Assembly (NCBI GenBank): GCA_023853785.1
Contig: JAJIRX010000815.1
Location: 107,774 to 171,773, forward strand
DNA from: Psilocybe azurescens
Taxonomy: Eukaryota > Basidiomycota > Agaricomycetes > Agaricales > Agrocybaceae
Length of the DNA: 64,000 bases
Direction of reading: 5' to 3'
In this document: in pieces, positions 36,250-47,489 of the stretch
How the letters are laid out: each line of letters starts with the position of its first letter
Position numbering within the stretch: the stretch's first letter is position 1
Translations under genes and position numbers: made by a program
Notes under the pieces: model-generated
The model's input: only the letters and a program-made list of their open reading frames with translations
Told to the model about the DNA's origin: nothing
The model's database searches: none

Positions 36250-37772
36250 TCAGTCCGCAGGGTAAGAATTTCACAGGCGCATGTGACGCGACGCGTACCG
36301 GCATCGGCCGATCGGCACGATCGCCATCAAACGGATGCATGTGCTGTCAATTGCTTCTTTCTTTCCAACCACCACCATCTCCCCTTCCCTTTCTCTCGCC
36401 GTCGCCTTGCCTCTTCACCACCGCCGCCGTCACCGTCGCCGTCGTCACCCGCCGCCGCCACCCTCGCCTCGCGACGGCCTCGTCATCACCGTTTGCGAGG
36501 GCGGATCGGGTAGCCGCCGCCGCCGCTGTTCAAAATGGGAGGGAAGGGGGCCTGGGAGGAACCGGGGAAGGAGGTGAGTACATACCGTCCCGCCTATCCC
36601 CTTCTTTTGCTAACAAACCACGCGAGGGCGCAGACCCCCGTGTCGACGGCACGAGGCACTGATGAGGGCACGCACAGCGTCCTCGTTGCCGTCGACGGTG
36701 GCCCTGCTGTTGGGTATCCCAACATGGGGCCACCATAGCTGCCATGTCGTACTGCGGCCTCCGCCGTTGCCAGCTCGTGTGGCCCCCACATCGTGCCGCC
36801 CCGCTGCACCCCTCTGGCCGCCACGTCACTCGCCCCCCTCGACATTGCCAGCTCGTGTGGCCCCCCATCGTGCTGCCCCGCCGCACCCCCTCTGTGGCCG
36901 CCCACGCTACCCGCCCCCCTCCGGCCGTTGCCAGCTCGTGTGGCCCCCCATCGTGCCACCCCGCCGCACCCCTCTGTGGCCGCCACGCTACCGGCCCCCT
37001 TGACGCTGCCAGCTCGTGTGGCCCCCATCGTGCCACCGCCCCCCTCGACGCTGCCAGCTCGTGTGGCCCCCATCGTGCCACCCTGCCGCACCCTCAGTGG
37101 CCGCCACGCTACCCGCTGCATCCGCCGTTGCCAGCTCGCGTGGCCCCCCCATCGTGCTACCCCCGCCGCGACCCCTCGGTGGCCGCCACGCTACCCGCTG
37201 CATCCGCCGTTGCCAGCTCGTGTGGCCCCACATCGTGCCACCTCGCTGCACCTCTCTGTGGCCGCCACGCTACCCGCCCCCCCTCGACGCTGCCAGCTCG
37301 TGTGGCCCCCATCGTGCTACCCTCGCCCCCCCTTGACGCTGCCAGCTCGTTTGGCCCCCATCGTGCTACCCTGCCGCACTCCCCTCGGTGGCCGCCACGC
37401 TACCCGCTGCATCCGCCGTTGCCAGCTCGTGTGGCCCCACATCGTGCCACCCCGCCGCACCCTCTGTGGCCGCCACGCTACCCGCCCCCCCTCGACGCTG
37501 CTAGCTCGTGTGGCCCCCATCGTGCCACCCTTCTGTGGCCGCCATGCTACCCGCTCCCTCCGCTGTTGCCAGCTCGTGTGGCCCCCATCGTGCTACCCCG
37601 CCGCACCCTCTGTGGCCGCCACGCTACCGGCCCCCTTGACGCTGCCAGCTCGTGTGGCCCCCACATTGTGCCACCCCGCCGACTCCCCTCTGTGGCCGCC
37701 ATCGCTACCCGCCCCCCTCCGCCATTGCCTGTCCTTGTCTCTGTCCCCTCTTGCATGATGTTCTCTATGTAG
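36250..37772. repeat. GC-rich island with a minisatellite of about 13 units, KDZ copy 1
   Basis: 36250-36740 is GC-rich sequence unlike the rest of the element, with a GTGAGT donor-like site at 36573. From about 36760 to 37730, units of mostly 75-80 bp (some 43-55 bp) repeat TTGCCAGCTCGTGTGGCCCC, then ATCGTGCCACC, then GTGGCCGCCACGCTACCC. Open frames in all directions (Trp-Pro-Pro-rich, or Gly/Thr/Arg-rich on the other strand) are products of the repeat. Its role is unknown. Confidence 0.8.
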
Positions 37773-37988
37773 TTATATAGCTAACTTTTTACAATGTATA
37801 TAGCCTTAGTTAGCATATATATATATATTTCATGTATTCACTGGGCTTGAATTTTCGTAGTGAACTTGGATTTATTTTGGAGTATTTATATGAGTTACCA
37901 TATTAAGATTACTCTCTGCTTGAAGCGCAGATTGCCTCTTGTTCCGTAACTGCCATCATCACTGTACTGCTAGCTCACCACCTGCACT

Positions 37989-40211
37989 ATGCCTGCTACT
38001 ACTAGGTCTACCACCAAAGCTACACCTGCTGCTTCTGCTGTTGCTTCTAATAGCAGGAAGAGGCAAGGGTCTAGTGCTGCTCAGACTGCTAAGAAGAGAT
38101 TAAGGTCTGGTTCAAACAGGGCAGCCAAGACAGATCTAGAGAAGGAGAAGGAAGGAGAGGAGAGGGAGGGGAGGAGGAGGAGGGGAGGAGGAGGAGGAGG
38201 AGGAGGAGGGGGAGGAAGGGGAGAAGGAGGAGGGGAGGGGGGAGGAAGGGGAGAAGGAGGAGGGGGAGGAAGGGGAGAAGGAGGACAGGGAGGAAGGGGA
38301 GAAGGAGGAGGGGGGGAGGAGGAGGAGGAGGGGGAGGAGGGGAGGGATGGAGCAGGGTTACCAGATCTGGAGGAGATGGTGGTTGATAAGTTGAGGAAAG
38401 GGGGAGAAGAGGGAGGAAAGCAACTTTGAAGAAAGAGGTCAAGAAGTAAGAAGTTATTGACTATATTTTAATTTATTTCTAACTTTATTTTCAGATCAAA
38501 ACAGCGTAGGACAACTGCAGAGAAAATGCAGCTGTTGAAGCTGAGGAAGCTAAGCGGATTAGGAAACAGACTCAGTGAGTTTGTTTTTGTTCTTTGTTTA
38601 TATATATATATTAAAATACTTTAAGCACTTTAAAAGTTCTGGCAGAAGGAGGTGATTCAGTTGCACCTCCCTCGGCGCTCAGCACCAGTCTCTACAATTG
38701 AGTCTCTTCTGACTGCTATTTCTTCAACTGGTGGTACTGGAACTGCAGCTATCAATGCTGAAGCTACAACTCTGTCTGCTGCTGCCCCAAGCATCAATGA
38801 TGCTCCTACTCCTCTCGTCTCAACCACTACAATGTCTTTGCCTGCTCCAGATATTTCTGCTCCAGTTGCTATCAGTTCAGAGGAGCAGAAAACATCTGAA
38901 AACAAGCTTTCTGATGAAGGTTGGTGTTTATATTTATATTTATTTTATTTAATTATTTAATTATAAACAGATGCCACTATGGAAAGCCCACCTCGTCCTG
39001 AAGGTTCTTCTCGGGCTACAGGTGGCATTTTTCGAGGCCGAGCAGTTGGATTGACTTATAATCCAGTTGATGATGAAGATCTTCATTTCTCACCTATTTT
39101 CAACAAAGTAAAGGGCTTTGTTCTTTTGTATTCATCTGTTTTGGATCCTTCTCAGCTTCAGGCAACAAATATGAGGCCTAGCATGCGGGTTCCTGTTACT
39201 GTCAACAAAAACTTAGGGCCAGTTTTGCAAAATGTTGCTAGTCTTTTTGAACCAATCACCAGTAAGTTTTTCATAATACATACTAATTTAAATTTCTATC
39301 TGACTATATTTAGAAAATCGTATTCTTATCTGGGATGCTATAGATGAACTTTGGGACATGAAAGGTTTCTACAATAATGCAGTGGAATCCAATGATGAAA
39401 TTTCATTCAAAGTTCATAATGGTAAACAAACTCTTCATATTCTTTGTGTGAGTATTATATAACAAGCTCAGCATGCTAAATATTACTAATTCAATGCTAT
39501 AGAGCTCTTTTGAGCCTTCGATTTCTTTTTCTTCTATTGCGCCATCACATGCTCGATCTCTTCAGGCTGCATCTCTTCCACCTATCTCTCGTTCTGTCAC
39601 GCCACACAGTGTTCTGGTCCACACTCGCTCTCCTTCACTATCTATATCAACATCTGGTGAGGTTGAAACCAGTAACATCAACACCACTGCTGCTGAAGAA
39701 ACTATTTCTCGTAAACCATTCACTCCTTATGAGTCCACCCTTGCTTCTGTTCTCAAGGTTCCAATGGATCTGACACGTCAGCACCCACCCAAAGACCTTC
39801 CTGGCCAGTATCGTCACTATTGTGCTGTTAGTGCTGCTCTTGACCAGATGGCTAAAATCTCAAAGTGGCCTGACAGACCACCAACTGAGAAGCAAGTCAT
39901 CGAGCTTTTCATTGGGAAGAGTCAATGGAGTAACATGTGGCGTCCAACTTTTAAAAGGGCTGCTCAGTATTTTCCCAAGATGAGCAAGTGGCTTAATGGG
40001 GATTCTGATAGCATGACAGCAGTAGAGCTCTGGGGTGATGATGCAAGGTATACTTTGAAAATTTACAGGAATGGATGGATAATGATGGAAAGATGCTAAA
40101 GAAGGAAAAAGTTGTTGCTGTTGAGGAAAAGGTCAGAGCAAGTTCATCAAAGGATACATCTGAGCAGGAGAAGTCAAAGAAGAAGAAGAAGAAGAAGCAA
40201 TCTGAGCAGTA
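37989..40211 (+). CDS. KDZ accessory protein of unknown function, copy 1
   Basis: Begins MPATTRSTTKATPAASAVAS, then basic SRKRQG and AKKRLRSGSNRA (a likely nuclear signal), then a GGA-repeat tract that reads Gly/Arg/Glu. Exons follow at about 38495-38574, 38646-38920 (Ser/Thr/Ala-rich), 38971-39261 (FRGRAVGLTYNPVDDEDLHF, LLYSSVLDPSQLQ), about 39314-39420 (LIWDAIDELWDMKGFYNNAV) and 39500-40208 (DLTRQHPPKDLPGQYRHYCA, KQVIELFIGKSQWSNMW, YFPKMSKWL, ELWGDDARYTLK), ending in a Lys run. Two frame breaks in this copy (38528, 40058) are intact in copy 2. A splice donor (GCA|GTAAGT) at the end could instead join it to the transposase downstream. I recognise no domain of known function. Confidence 0.6.
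38145..38345 (+). repeat. (GGA)n-type purine tract within the accessory gene
   Basis: About 200 bp of almost pure purine (GGAGGA, GGAAGGGGAGAAGGAGGA units). The inverted copy at 61445-61670 differs in unit number, so the tract is unstable or poorly resolved. Confidence 0.85.
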
Positions 40212-40289
40212 AGTAGGAAGAATATAAATATATGCAATGTACTTTTAAATGTTTTAAAATCTAACTGTTTGTATACTGTGATTTTTTCA

Positions 40290-42546
40290 GATCTTTTATA
40301 ACAATCTACTTGATGGCTATATCACCTCTACTTCCTCTATTCTGGCTGCTTATCTGTCTTGCATATCTTCCTGGTGTATCAGCATCAGGACCAACAACAC
40401 CATTTCCTAATATTACATTTTTGGCTTTTAGCAATTTTGTGTCAACAACATTTAATCCAGATATTTCTTTGGAAACTGTGCTGCTAGTCTTTTTTCTCTA
40501 GTAGAAAATCCAGACTTGCTTAATTTACATGCTCGCCAAAAGCATCCAAGTTTACAGGATGAAAAGCGCATAATTGCTACAAGTTGGATGAAGACTTTGA
40601 GTCGTGCATTAAAAATCGACTTGATACTGGTCTTTCTATGCTTTTTCAACAAAACCAATTTATGTCTGATACCTGGGAAACTGTATTAGCTGTAAAGCTT
40701 AATAATTTTTCTGAAGTTCTTGGTCTTACACCCTATAAACAAGGTGCTTTCTATCAAAATTGGAAAATGTTTCTCAAAAGTGTATTGAACCAGTGCGGAT
40801 AATCTGCCCTCTTAACATGATATGTATAACTCCATTATGCAGATCTCGACATATTAGGGTATATACCCGTGGACGTGATTTACCATTGGTGACTTTGCTC
40901 AAAGGATCATCTATATTTAAAAATGTCCCTGTGTTAACAGGAGAATGCACCAAATGCCACACATTATATTCTGCAGATCATCAAACTTATCATAATAATG
41001 ACACTCGTAATGAGAGATATCTAAATTTTCCTAAATACATCCAGATTGGAAGCAATATCTGGGTTGATTATGTTTTTGCAAATGCACTAATGAATGGCAT
41101 ATACTCATTTCATGCATCTGCAAATACATATACTCAATATTGGAACAATAGCTTTGGCACTATTGATTCTGCTAATATATTTAAACTTAGTCGGAAACAA
41201 GTCTGGCAAGCTTTTGTACGGCACTCTATTAGGGTTGTGGCTGCATCTTTACACACAACATTTGAAACTATTTCTGATATTGATATTGATGATCTTACTC
41301 AGCATGCCTTTGCTATACTTGGAAATGGTGGTGAAATTCCTGGTGCAAGAGAACATTCTTGTTCTGATTGTACCAAGCCATACAAAGAGACTGTTCAAGA
41401 CAAAGATCCTATTCCAGGTACATTACCTGTTAAGCTATATACTTTAGATGGTGTTGTTATGGGGCCACAGGTTTGTTTTTTGGCTTTTGTTTTATTTTTA
41501 AGTTTATACTAATTTTGTGAACTTAGATTTGTGCTTTTGATGGTTGCACCAATGATCTTATTAATGCACGTGGTGGTTCACTTTGTACAATGCATGAAGT
41601 TGAACTTGCAAACAAATGCCGGATGGTTGGCTGTGACAGTGATAAATTTGAAGAAACTCAAGCTTGCAGGCAACATCAAGACAACTGGAAGCAAAGTGTG
41701 CAAGCCCGTAGTAAAGAAACTCTCAATGGTATACGTCAGCATTCTTCAAAGGCCTGGTGAACATCAAGAATGGCAACAAATTCCTGAAGGAGCTATTCAG
41801 AAACCACATGATGAAGAGATTGATGAGAATACTCATTCTACACAACGACGAAAACATTATTTTTCACCTAATCGTTCATATTGTGTTGAAACTGCATGTG
41901 CACCTTGTGGAGTTGTTCTTGCATGGACTAAATTTGACAAGTCTGAGTCTCCAACAAATATTCTCCGCTGGCTAGAGCATCTATTTCCAAATAAAGATGA
42001 AAGACCAGCTTACATTTGTATTGATAAAGCATGTCAAGTTTTTAAAACAGCTGTTAAACTCAGGTTATGGAATGAGTGGAAACAGACAACTCGTTTTATT
42101 GTGGACTCTTATCACTATACCAATCATAAGGCAACTGATGAAGTTTGCCGGAAATGGTGTAATCCTGCACCCAAAGATGGCAGTGCTCCAAATCTTGTGG
42201 GTGAAAAAGTTGATGAAAATGGAAACCTCATTCAATATAGAGAATTTAATACTCAAGTCTGTGAGCAACTTAATGCTTGGCTTGGTGGCTATGAATCTAT
42301 CTTAAAGCGAATGACATCCAAAAATTTCAATTGGTTTATACATACAATGTTGGTTTATCATGTGAAGCATGTTCTTGGCAGGTTATCATCTTCAAAAATG
42401 AGGACTCAATAGATGATGAAAGTAGTGAAGAAGAGGAATCTAGTGCAAGTAGTAATAGTAGCCAGAGTAGCAGCCAGACAACCCAAAGTGATGAAAATAG
42501 TGAGTCAACAGATAGTAGTGATGATGAAATGCATGTCTCAGATTAA
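40290..42546 (+). CDS. KDZ transposase with CxC5 and CxC6 cysteine clusters, copy 1
   Basis: Cuts and pastes the element (known of the family). The N-terminal part reads NPDISLET, SLFSLVENPDLLNLHARQ and VLGLTPYKQGAFYQ. A CxC5-like cluster follows at about 40795-41000 (ICPLNMICITPLC...ECTKCHTLY), then WVDYVFANALMNGIYSF. After an intron (41471-41526) a CxC6-like cluster lies at 41527-41690 (CAFDGC, SLCTMHE, CRMVGCDSDK, ACRQHQ). The RNase-H-like core has candidate acidic residues in YICIDKACQ, FIVDSYHYTNH and QVCEQLNAWL. The tail is Ser/Glu-rich and acidic. This copy is broken near 40500, 40612, 40757, 41735 and 42398; all but the first are intact in copy 2. The start codon is uncertain. Confidence 0.82.
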
Positions 42547-42607
42547 ATAAATATTATACAATTTTCTCTATTTATTTTGATTTCTACTTATTTATTGTAT
42601 TAAGCTT

Positions 42608-42967
42608 ATCAGAGTCCAGTGGACTCCAGTGGACTTGCTTATATACTAAGTGTAAAAGATAAACAGAGTCCAATGGAGTCCACTGGAGTCCACTGGACTC
42701 TATTTATTTTGATTTCTACTTATTTACTGTATCAAGTCTACCAGAGTCCAGTGGACTCCAGTGGACTCCAGTGGACTCTATTTATTTTGATTTCTACTTA
42801 TTTACTGCATCAAGTCTACCAGAGTCCAGTGGACTCCAGTGGACTCCAGTGGACTCCACTGGACTCCACTGGACTCTGTTCACCTTTTACACTTAGTATA
42901 TAGCCAAGTCCAGTGGAGTCCAGTGGAGTCCACTGGAGTCCACTGGAGTCCACTGGAGTCCATATGG
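42608..42967. repeat. Decamer arrays, right end of KDZ copy 1
   Basis: Four blocks of GGACTCCAGT/GGAGTCCACT units are separated by near-identical AT-rich spacers (TATTTATTTTGATTTCTACT then TATTTACTG.ATCAAG). A higher-order repeat of about 75-80 bp is therefore superimposed on the 10-bp period. Confidence 0.9.
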
Positions 42968-44060
42968 ACTGTGTGGGGGATGGTAAAGTACTGAGATGCA
43001 GAGGATGATAGTGGAGATGATGGTCAGGTGGCTCATGATAATGCTGTGGTAAGATCTTTGTGTGATATTGCAATAGAGGAAATGGGTAGAAAAGGGGTAA
43101 TGATGAGTTCAGAAGAGGAAAAAATGGCACTCCAGCTTTTTCCTGCAGTAATGTTTCTATTTAAAATTGGCCTGTTGCTTTCTGATATATTTTTTAGGTC
43201 TCTGGCCTTGCATGCCAGGTCCATGATAATACAACCCTCAATGAGAAATTTCAGCATCTCATTGACCAGGATCCAAATCAACAATCTAACAAGCGAGCTC
43301 TGGATAGGCGTGTTGCAACCCGATGGAACACTGACTTTGATTGTCTTACAGCTCATTTGCATTTTAAAAGTATTGTTCAGTCTCTGACAGCAGTGTCTGA
43401 AAACAAGTTGAAGGCATATCATCTTTCTGAGAAGCAGTGGCAACTTGCAAGTGATGTACAAGAGGTCCTGAAGGTGAGTTATTTAATGTCACTGATTTTA
43501 TATATTTTAAATCACCTTGTTATATTTTTATAGCTTTTCAAGGATGTCACACTTGTATTTTCTAAAGCAGAGGTTCCTCTTATTGTCAATGCCCTTCCTA
43601 TTCTGTATCTTGCTGCTGTTGAGGATAAGCCCGAAATATTCCAACACCTGACTCTGACTCTGATTCTGACTTTTCTGATCTCAGTTCACTGGTTCAAGAA
43701 ACTCCTGCAGTCATTCGGATTGCTGCACATGCTGCTATTCTACTTATTGACAAATATATGGATCTGACTTGAGATTGTGAAATTTATGTTATATCAATTG
43801 GTATGAGATCTTTTCTTCTTTCATCTGCACACAGTTAATAAAATTACAGTGATGTGCCCTGACCGCAAGCTTATTTGGCTTAAAAAGCGAAAAGAAATTG
43901 ATGCAAAGAAGTCGAAGACCATCAAGAAACTAGTTTTAAATAGATGGCAAACAACATATGCTGTTGAGGAAGCTAATGTTCGTGCTCCAAAGCAAAGGAG
44001 AAACAAAGTAATTTTCATATATTTTTGTGCATCCCATTATTGATTAATGCTTTATTAGGA

Positions 44061-44466
44061 TGAGTCAAAATGGGCTGCACATTCAACAAGTTGCTGTAGC
44101 ATTAGTGAGGCACAGTGCAGCTTGTTACATATAACATTTTACCAACTGCTGTTAGTGGCTGTGCCAAAAGCAACAACCTTGTGAATGAGTGCTTATGCAT
44201 GCACAAATACAGGAATTGCTATTTGTATTCAAAATAAAGTAAATACAGTACTAGTTTGCTTATTTTTGAACAGGCCTTGGCCTGAGACATGGTTGTGCAG
44301 ATTCTTTGGCCCTTTAGGAAAGTCAACATAATTACTGCTATGCTTTACAATCAAGATGATTAGATATATAAATCAAAAATCTGAGAAATAGTAATACACT
44401 CTATTAGCTCAGTTTTGTCCTTAAGTCTATCTCTATCTCCACCATTCTATTTGTCTGGTAGGTCAC
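44061..44466. other. Degenerate sequence between the hAT remnant and the Tc1-like element
   Basis: A short possible continuation of the hAT frame (DESKWAAHS) is followed by AT-rich DNA without recognisable coding. The hAT dimerisation domain expected here is not seen. Confidence 0.35.
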
Positions 44467-44737
44467 TACAGTACCGGACAATCAAAGCATGACAAATTTA
44501 TATCTCATGAAGGCCTGAGACAGCCTGTGAGCCTGTAAGTCTCTGTGAGTTCGCACTTTTTGACATTCAGTTAAGCAGAAATCAAGGGATCAATTAAGTA
44601 TAGCTTCAATTGACATCATTGCACGGTCTTTTACCACCCAATTTTTTGACTCCTTCTGAACTGCCCAAGCTGGAGGTCTTTACACGGCCCACCATTTTTG
44701 GTCGGACTTTCTATATTCAGAATGACAATTTTTCTGG

Positions 44738-44962
44738 TCTAGGACTGCTGAAATTTTCTGGTGAGATTCTGGTGAGATTCCGGTGAAAGTCCGACCGGAC
44801 TACAAGTCCAACGGACTGTCTGGGCGGACTGTCCACTGGAAATGACCGGACAGGACCAACAGAAGTCCAATAGAAGTCCATTGGAATCCCACCGGACATG
44901 ACCTTTGGAATTCCAGTGGACAAGTCCAACGGAATTCCAATGGAAGTCCAACGGATGTCCTT
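44738..44962. repeat. Diverged GGAAGTCCA repeat block
   Basis: Imperfect repeats such as AAGTCCAATAGAAGTCCATTGGAATCC and TGGACAAGTCCAACGG resemble the KDZ decamer but with 9-12 bp spacing and more mismatches. Confidence 0.6.
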
Positions 44963-44994
44963 TATTATAATTTATACTAGTATAGAAAAAAAGA

Positions 44995-45068
44995 CATAAA
45001 CGAGAATTGAACTCGGGCATCGGAGAATGCCAAATGCAAGTGGGATAAACCAACTGAGCCACAAAGGC
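44995..45068 (-). ncRNA. tRNA-like fragment (possible SINE head)
   Basis: The minus strand carries TGGCTCAGTTGG, a perfect RNA polymerase III A-box match, and AGTTCAATTCT, a B-box-like sequence, 50 bp apart, followed by a T-run. Acceptor and D stems do not pair well, so it is not a functional tRNA gene. A tRNA-derived SINE or tRNA pseudogene fits. Confidence 0.45.
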
Positions 45069-45829
45069 TTATGGGAAATAATAAAATTAGTTAAATACAT
45101 AGTGATGCCGCCGAAATTCTCGGCACTGCTCGGCACGGGACAAACAACAACGTGCGCATGACATGTTGATGCCACGTCGGTCTGTTGTTGATTCCGGCCC
45201 CACTTTTTCTTCCACCACCACTACTTGTTAGAAATAGACAATAATGCACAAATCAGTAGCTATACTGATGAGTAACAATAGAGTCAAATCTCAAATGCGC
45301 AACAATGACAAGTATGAGTGAAAATAGTAAATTGCTTCTGTAGACTCCAAATCTTGTTCTAGTGTCTTTGTTTCCTCAGACATAGTAGGAATACTGGTCT
45401 TTTACATGGCTAAGTGTCTAAAAATGGCGAGGCGTGACTATAGGTGTCCACAATATTGCGTCAAAACACCAAACCTATAATTACGTGACAAATTATATAT
45501 CACCGGAACCGTCTCAACGAGGGGATTCCGGATCAGTGATCAGAATTTGAATAACTTTACTCTACAAAAAGTTATTAACAGAACAGTGTGCAAAAACACC
45601 GAAAAGAGCGAATTCTAACTAAGTGTCCATTTGTACAAGTCCAAATATCAAGTGTAGAACATTAGAAACAAAGTGTTTAATCACAAAAACTAACACTACT
45701 GCCTCGTCGGTCGGGAGCCAGGCGAAAGCCAACCCGATGCGATGGAGGACGAACACGACCACGACGGCCACAACCACGACCGCGATGACGGGAACGCAGA
45801 TGACAGCGACAGCGAGGACGGCGACAGCG

Positions 45830-46345
45830 ACAGCGAGGGTGGGGGCGAGACGGTGCGGCGAAGACGGTGACAGCGACGGGCACAGCGAGGGTGGTGGGAG
45901 ACGGCGGGGCGAGACGGTGAGGGCGAGGGGTGTGGGTGAGGGCGAGGGCGAGATGGCGGGGGCAAGACAGCGGGGGCAAGACGGTGAGGCGAGAGCGAGG
46001 GCGAGGGCGAGACAGCGAGGGTAAGGCGAAGACGGCGGGGGGCGAAGACGAGACGGCGGAAGCGAGGATGAGACAGCGGGGGCAAGGACGAGATGGCGGG
46101 GGCGAGGGCAAGACAGCGGGGGCAAGGACGAGATGGCGGGGGGCGAGGGGCAAGACAGCGGGGGCAAGGAGCGAGATGGCGGGGGGCGAGGGCGAGACGG
46201 TGTGGGGTGAGACGGCGGAGGCGGGGGGCGAGGGTGAGGGCGAGACGGCAAGGGCAAGGGCGAGACAGCGAGGGCGAAGACGGCGGGGGGCGGGGCGAGG
46301 GGCGAGGGCGAGACAGCGAGGGCGAGACAGCGAGGGCGAAGACAA
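45830..46345. repeat. GC-rich GGCGAGAC minisatellite
   Basis: Tandem GGGCGAGACAGCGA and GGGGGCAAGACGAGATGGC-like units over about 500 bp give open frames in several directions. The region is far more GC-rich than the surrounding element. The preceding 45740-45867 would read as an Asp/His/Glu-rich peptide ending in a stop. Confidence 0.7.
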
Positions 46346-46667
46346 CGACGACGGACACAGCGGGGTGTAGGACGACACCGCCGTATGGCCACGTACACCC
46401 GACACAACGCACCCCATGACGATGACCCTCCCGCCCCCTTTTTTTAAGGTTTTCCCCTTTTTTTCTTTTACATTTATATGTTTATTTGTTCATCTGACCC
46501 AGGTATGTACCTCCATCCCCATTTTTCTTTTAAATTTATGTTTTTGTTTTTGTTTTTAATTTTTTAATGATGGATCTCACAGTATGTAACAATGTAATAG
46601 ATAGTTGTTAATATATTATATTACACTTATATGAATTTACATTAAGATTGAAACATTAATATATTTC

Positions 46668-46945
46668 AGTTGGAATCCAATTGAATTCTATTCCATGAAG
46701 TTAAAGTTGGGAACTCCAGGTGGTGTCTAATTGAACTCCACCTGGACACTACCTGGACTCCAGTTGGACTTAAGTGGAATTGTTTGGAGTTCACCTGGAG
46801 TCCACCTGGAGTCCATCTGAACTCCACCTACCAAAGATAATTTTTGGGACATTTGCATATGTTCCAGATGGAGTCCATGTGGAGTCCACCACTTTTGTAT
46901 GGAGTCGGTGGACTCCACATGGAGTTCCTAGGTGGAGGTAAAGTA
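46668..46945. repeat. CACCTGGAGTCC repeat block
   Basis: Repeats of ACCTGGAGTCC, CATCTGAACTCC and ATGTGGAGTCC in both orientations form a second diverged relative of the KDZ decamer. Confidence 0.6.
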
Positions 46946-47125
46946 CACAAGTCAGATAATAATGTAGTATATAGTTTTCAATATATTATATTACATTGTT
47001 ACATGAATTAAAGATAAGATTGAAGTATTATCCTAGTGACCTAGCTTCCTTAATATGGCTCCCAAAGCTTCCAAGAACATTGCTACTGTCCCTAACTCCC
47101 CTCCCAAGTCTGCAATTAAACCAGT

Positions 47126-47475
47126 GACAGTCCACTGGACATCCACTGGACATCCACTGGACATCCACTGGACTCCACTGGACATCCACTGGACTCCACT
47201 GGACAGAGCACTCTTGGATCTGGTCTAATTAAGTGCTGAGAGTCCGGTGGAAGTCTACTGGAAGTCCAACGGAAGTCCAACGGACTGGACAGTCCAGCCA
47301 GTCCACCTGTTTTCTGTCTTGAAGTGACTTGACCGGATTTTGACCGGAATTTGGCCGGACTCTGACTGGACTGGTACCGAATTTTGTGGAGTCCAACGGA
47401 ATCCGTTGGACGTCCAATGGACTGTCCATTGGAATTGGCTGGGTCCGGTGAAAGTCCATTGGAGTCCAACGGAAA
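47126..47475. repeat. GGACATCCACT and GGAAGTCCAAC repeat block
   Basis: Tandem GGACATCCACT units (47135-47205) pass into GGAAGTCCAACGGAAGTCC units up to about 47475, in part overlapping the degenerate transposase C-terminus. Confidence 0.65.
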
Positions 47476-47489
47476 ATGGGGGCACTGTA

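Larger units (their letters stand above)
35733..42993 (+). mobile_element. Complete KDZ DNA transposon, copy 1
   Basis: A 7.26 kb element bounded by imperfect terminal inverted repeats of about 37 bp. Both share CCCCACACARTCCATATGGA after a more variable outer part (AGGTCTTTCCTTT on the left, CAGTACTTTACCAT on the right). AGATGCAGAG flanks it on both sides. Order from left: decamer array, short AT-rich spacer, GC-rich minisatellite island, accessory gene, CxC5/CxC6 transposase gene, second decamer array. An inverted second copy begins at 56806. Confidence 0.85.
34178..44060 (+). pseudogene. hAT-family transposase gene split by a KDZ insertion
   Basis: The left part (34178-35732) encodes a Pro/Ser-rich start, VYDHFNVWL, KTGDGTSN, AAHHTLIALHCAKDARPFNI, LDEDYLAEVEML and, after frame changes, ICMDNASNC, HIFNLIAKIF and an acidic stretch ending VDAE. 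The right part (43003-44060) continues in the same sense with DDSGDDG, VSGLACQVHDNTTLNEKF, RVATRWNTDFDCL, an intron near 43474-43531, then VTLVFSKAEVPLIV and CPDRKLIWLKK. These are hallmarks of basidiomycete hAT transposases, including the RW-N substrate-binding block. Stops and frame changes interrupt several segments, and the C-terminal dimerisation domain is missing. Removing the KDZ element and one AGATGCAGAG copy restores continuous coding across the site. Confidence 0.75.

Noticed and set aside
36750..37730. Regularly spaced repeat resembling a CRISPR array
   Set aside because: Units are contiguous tandem repeats without unique spacers, in a eukaryotic transposon.
36530..37772. Long overlapping ORFs on both strands (up to about 340 codons, Trp-Pro-Pro- or Gly-Thr-Arg-rich)
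   Set aside because: They arise from the GC-rich minisatellite, which is open in several frames; the copy 2 counterpart is full of frame-changing deletions.
37989..40211. TET/JBP dioxygenase as KDZ cargo
   Set aside because: KDZ elements in mushrooms are often linked with TET/JBP genes, but I found no HxD...H iron-binding core or related motif in either copy.
45619..46419. ORFs of up to 262 codons on both strands
   Set aside because: Simple Pro/Ser/Arg or Gly/Arg/Gln translations of the GGCGAGAC minisatellite with no domain.
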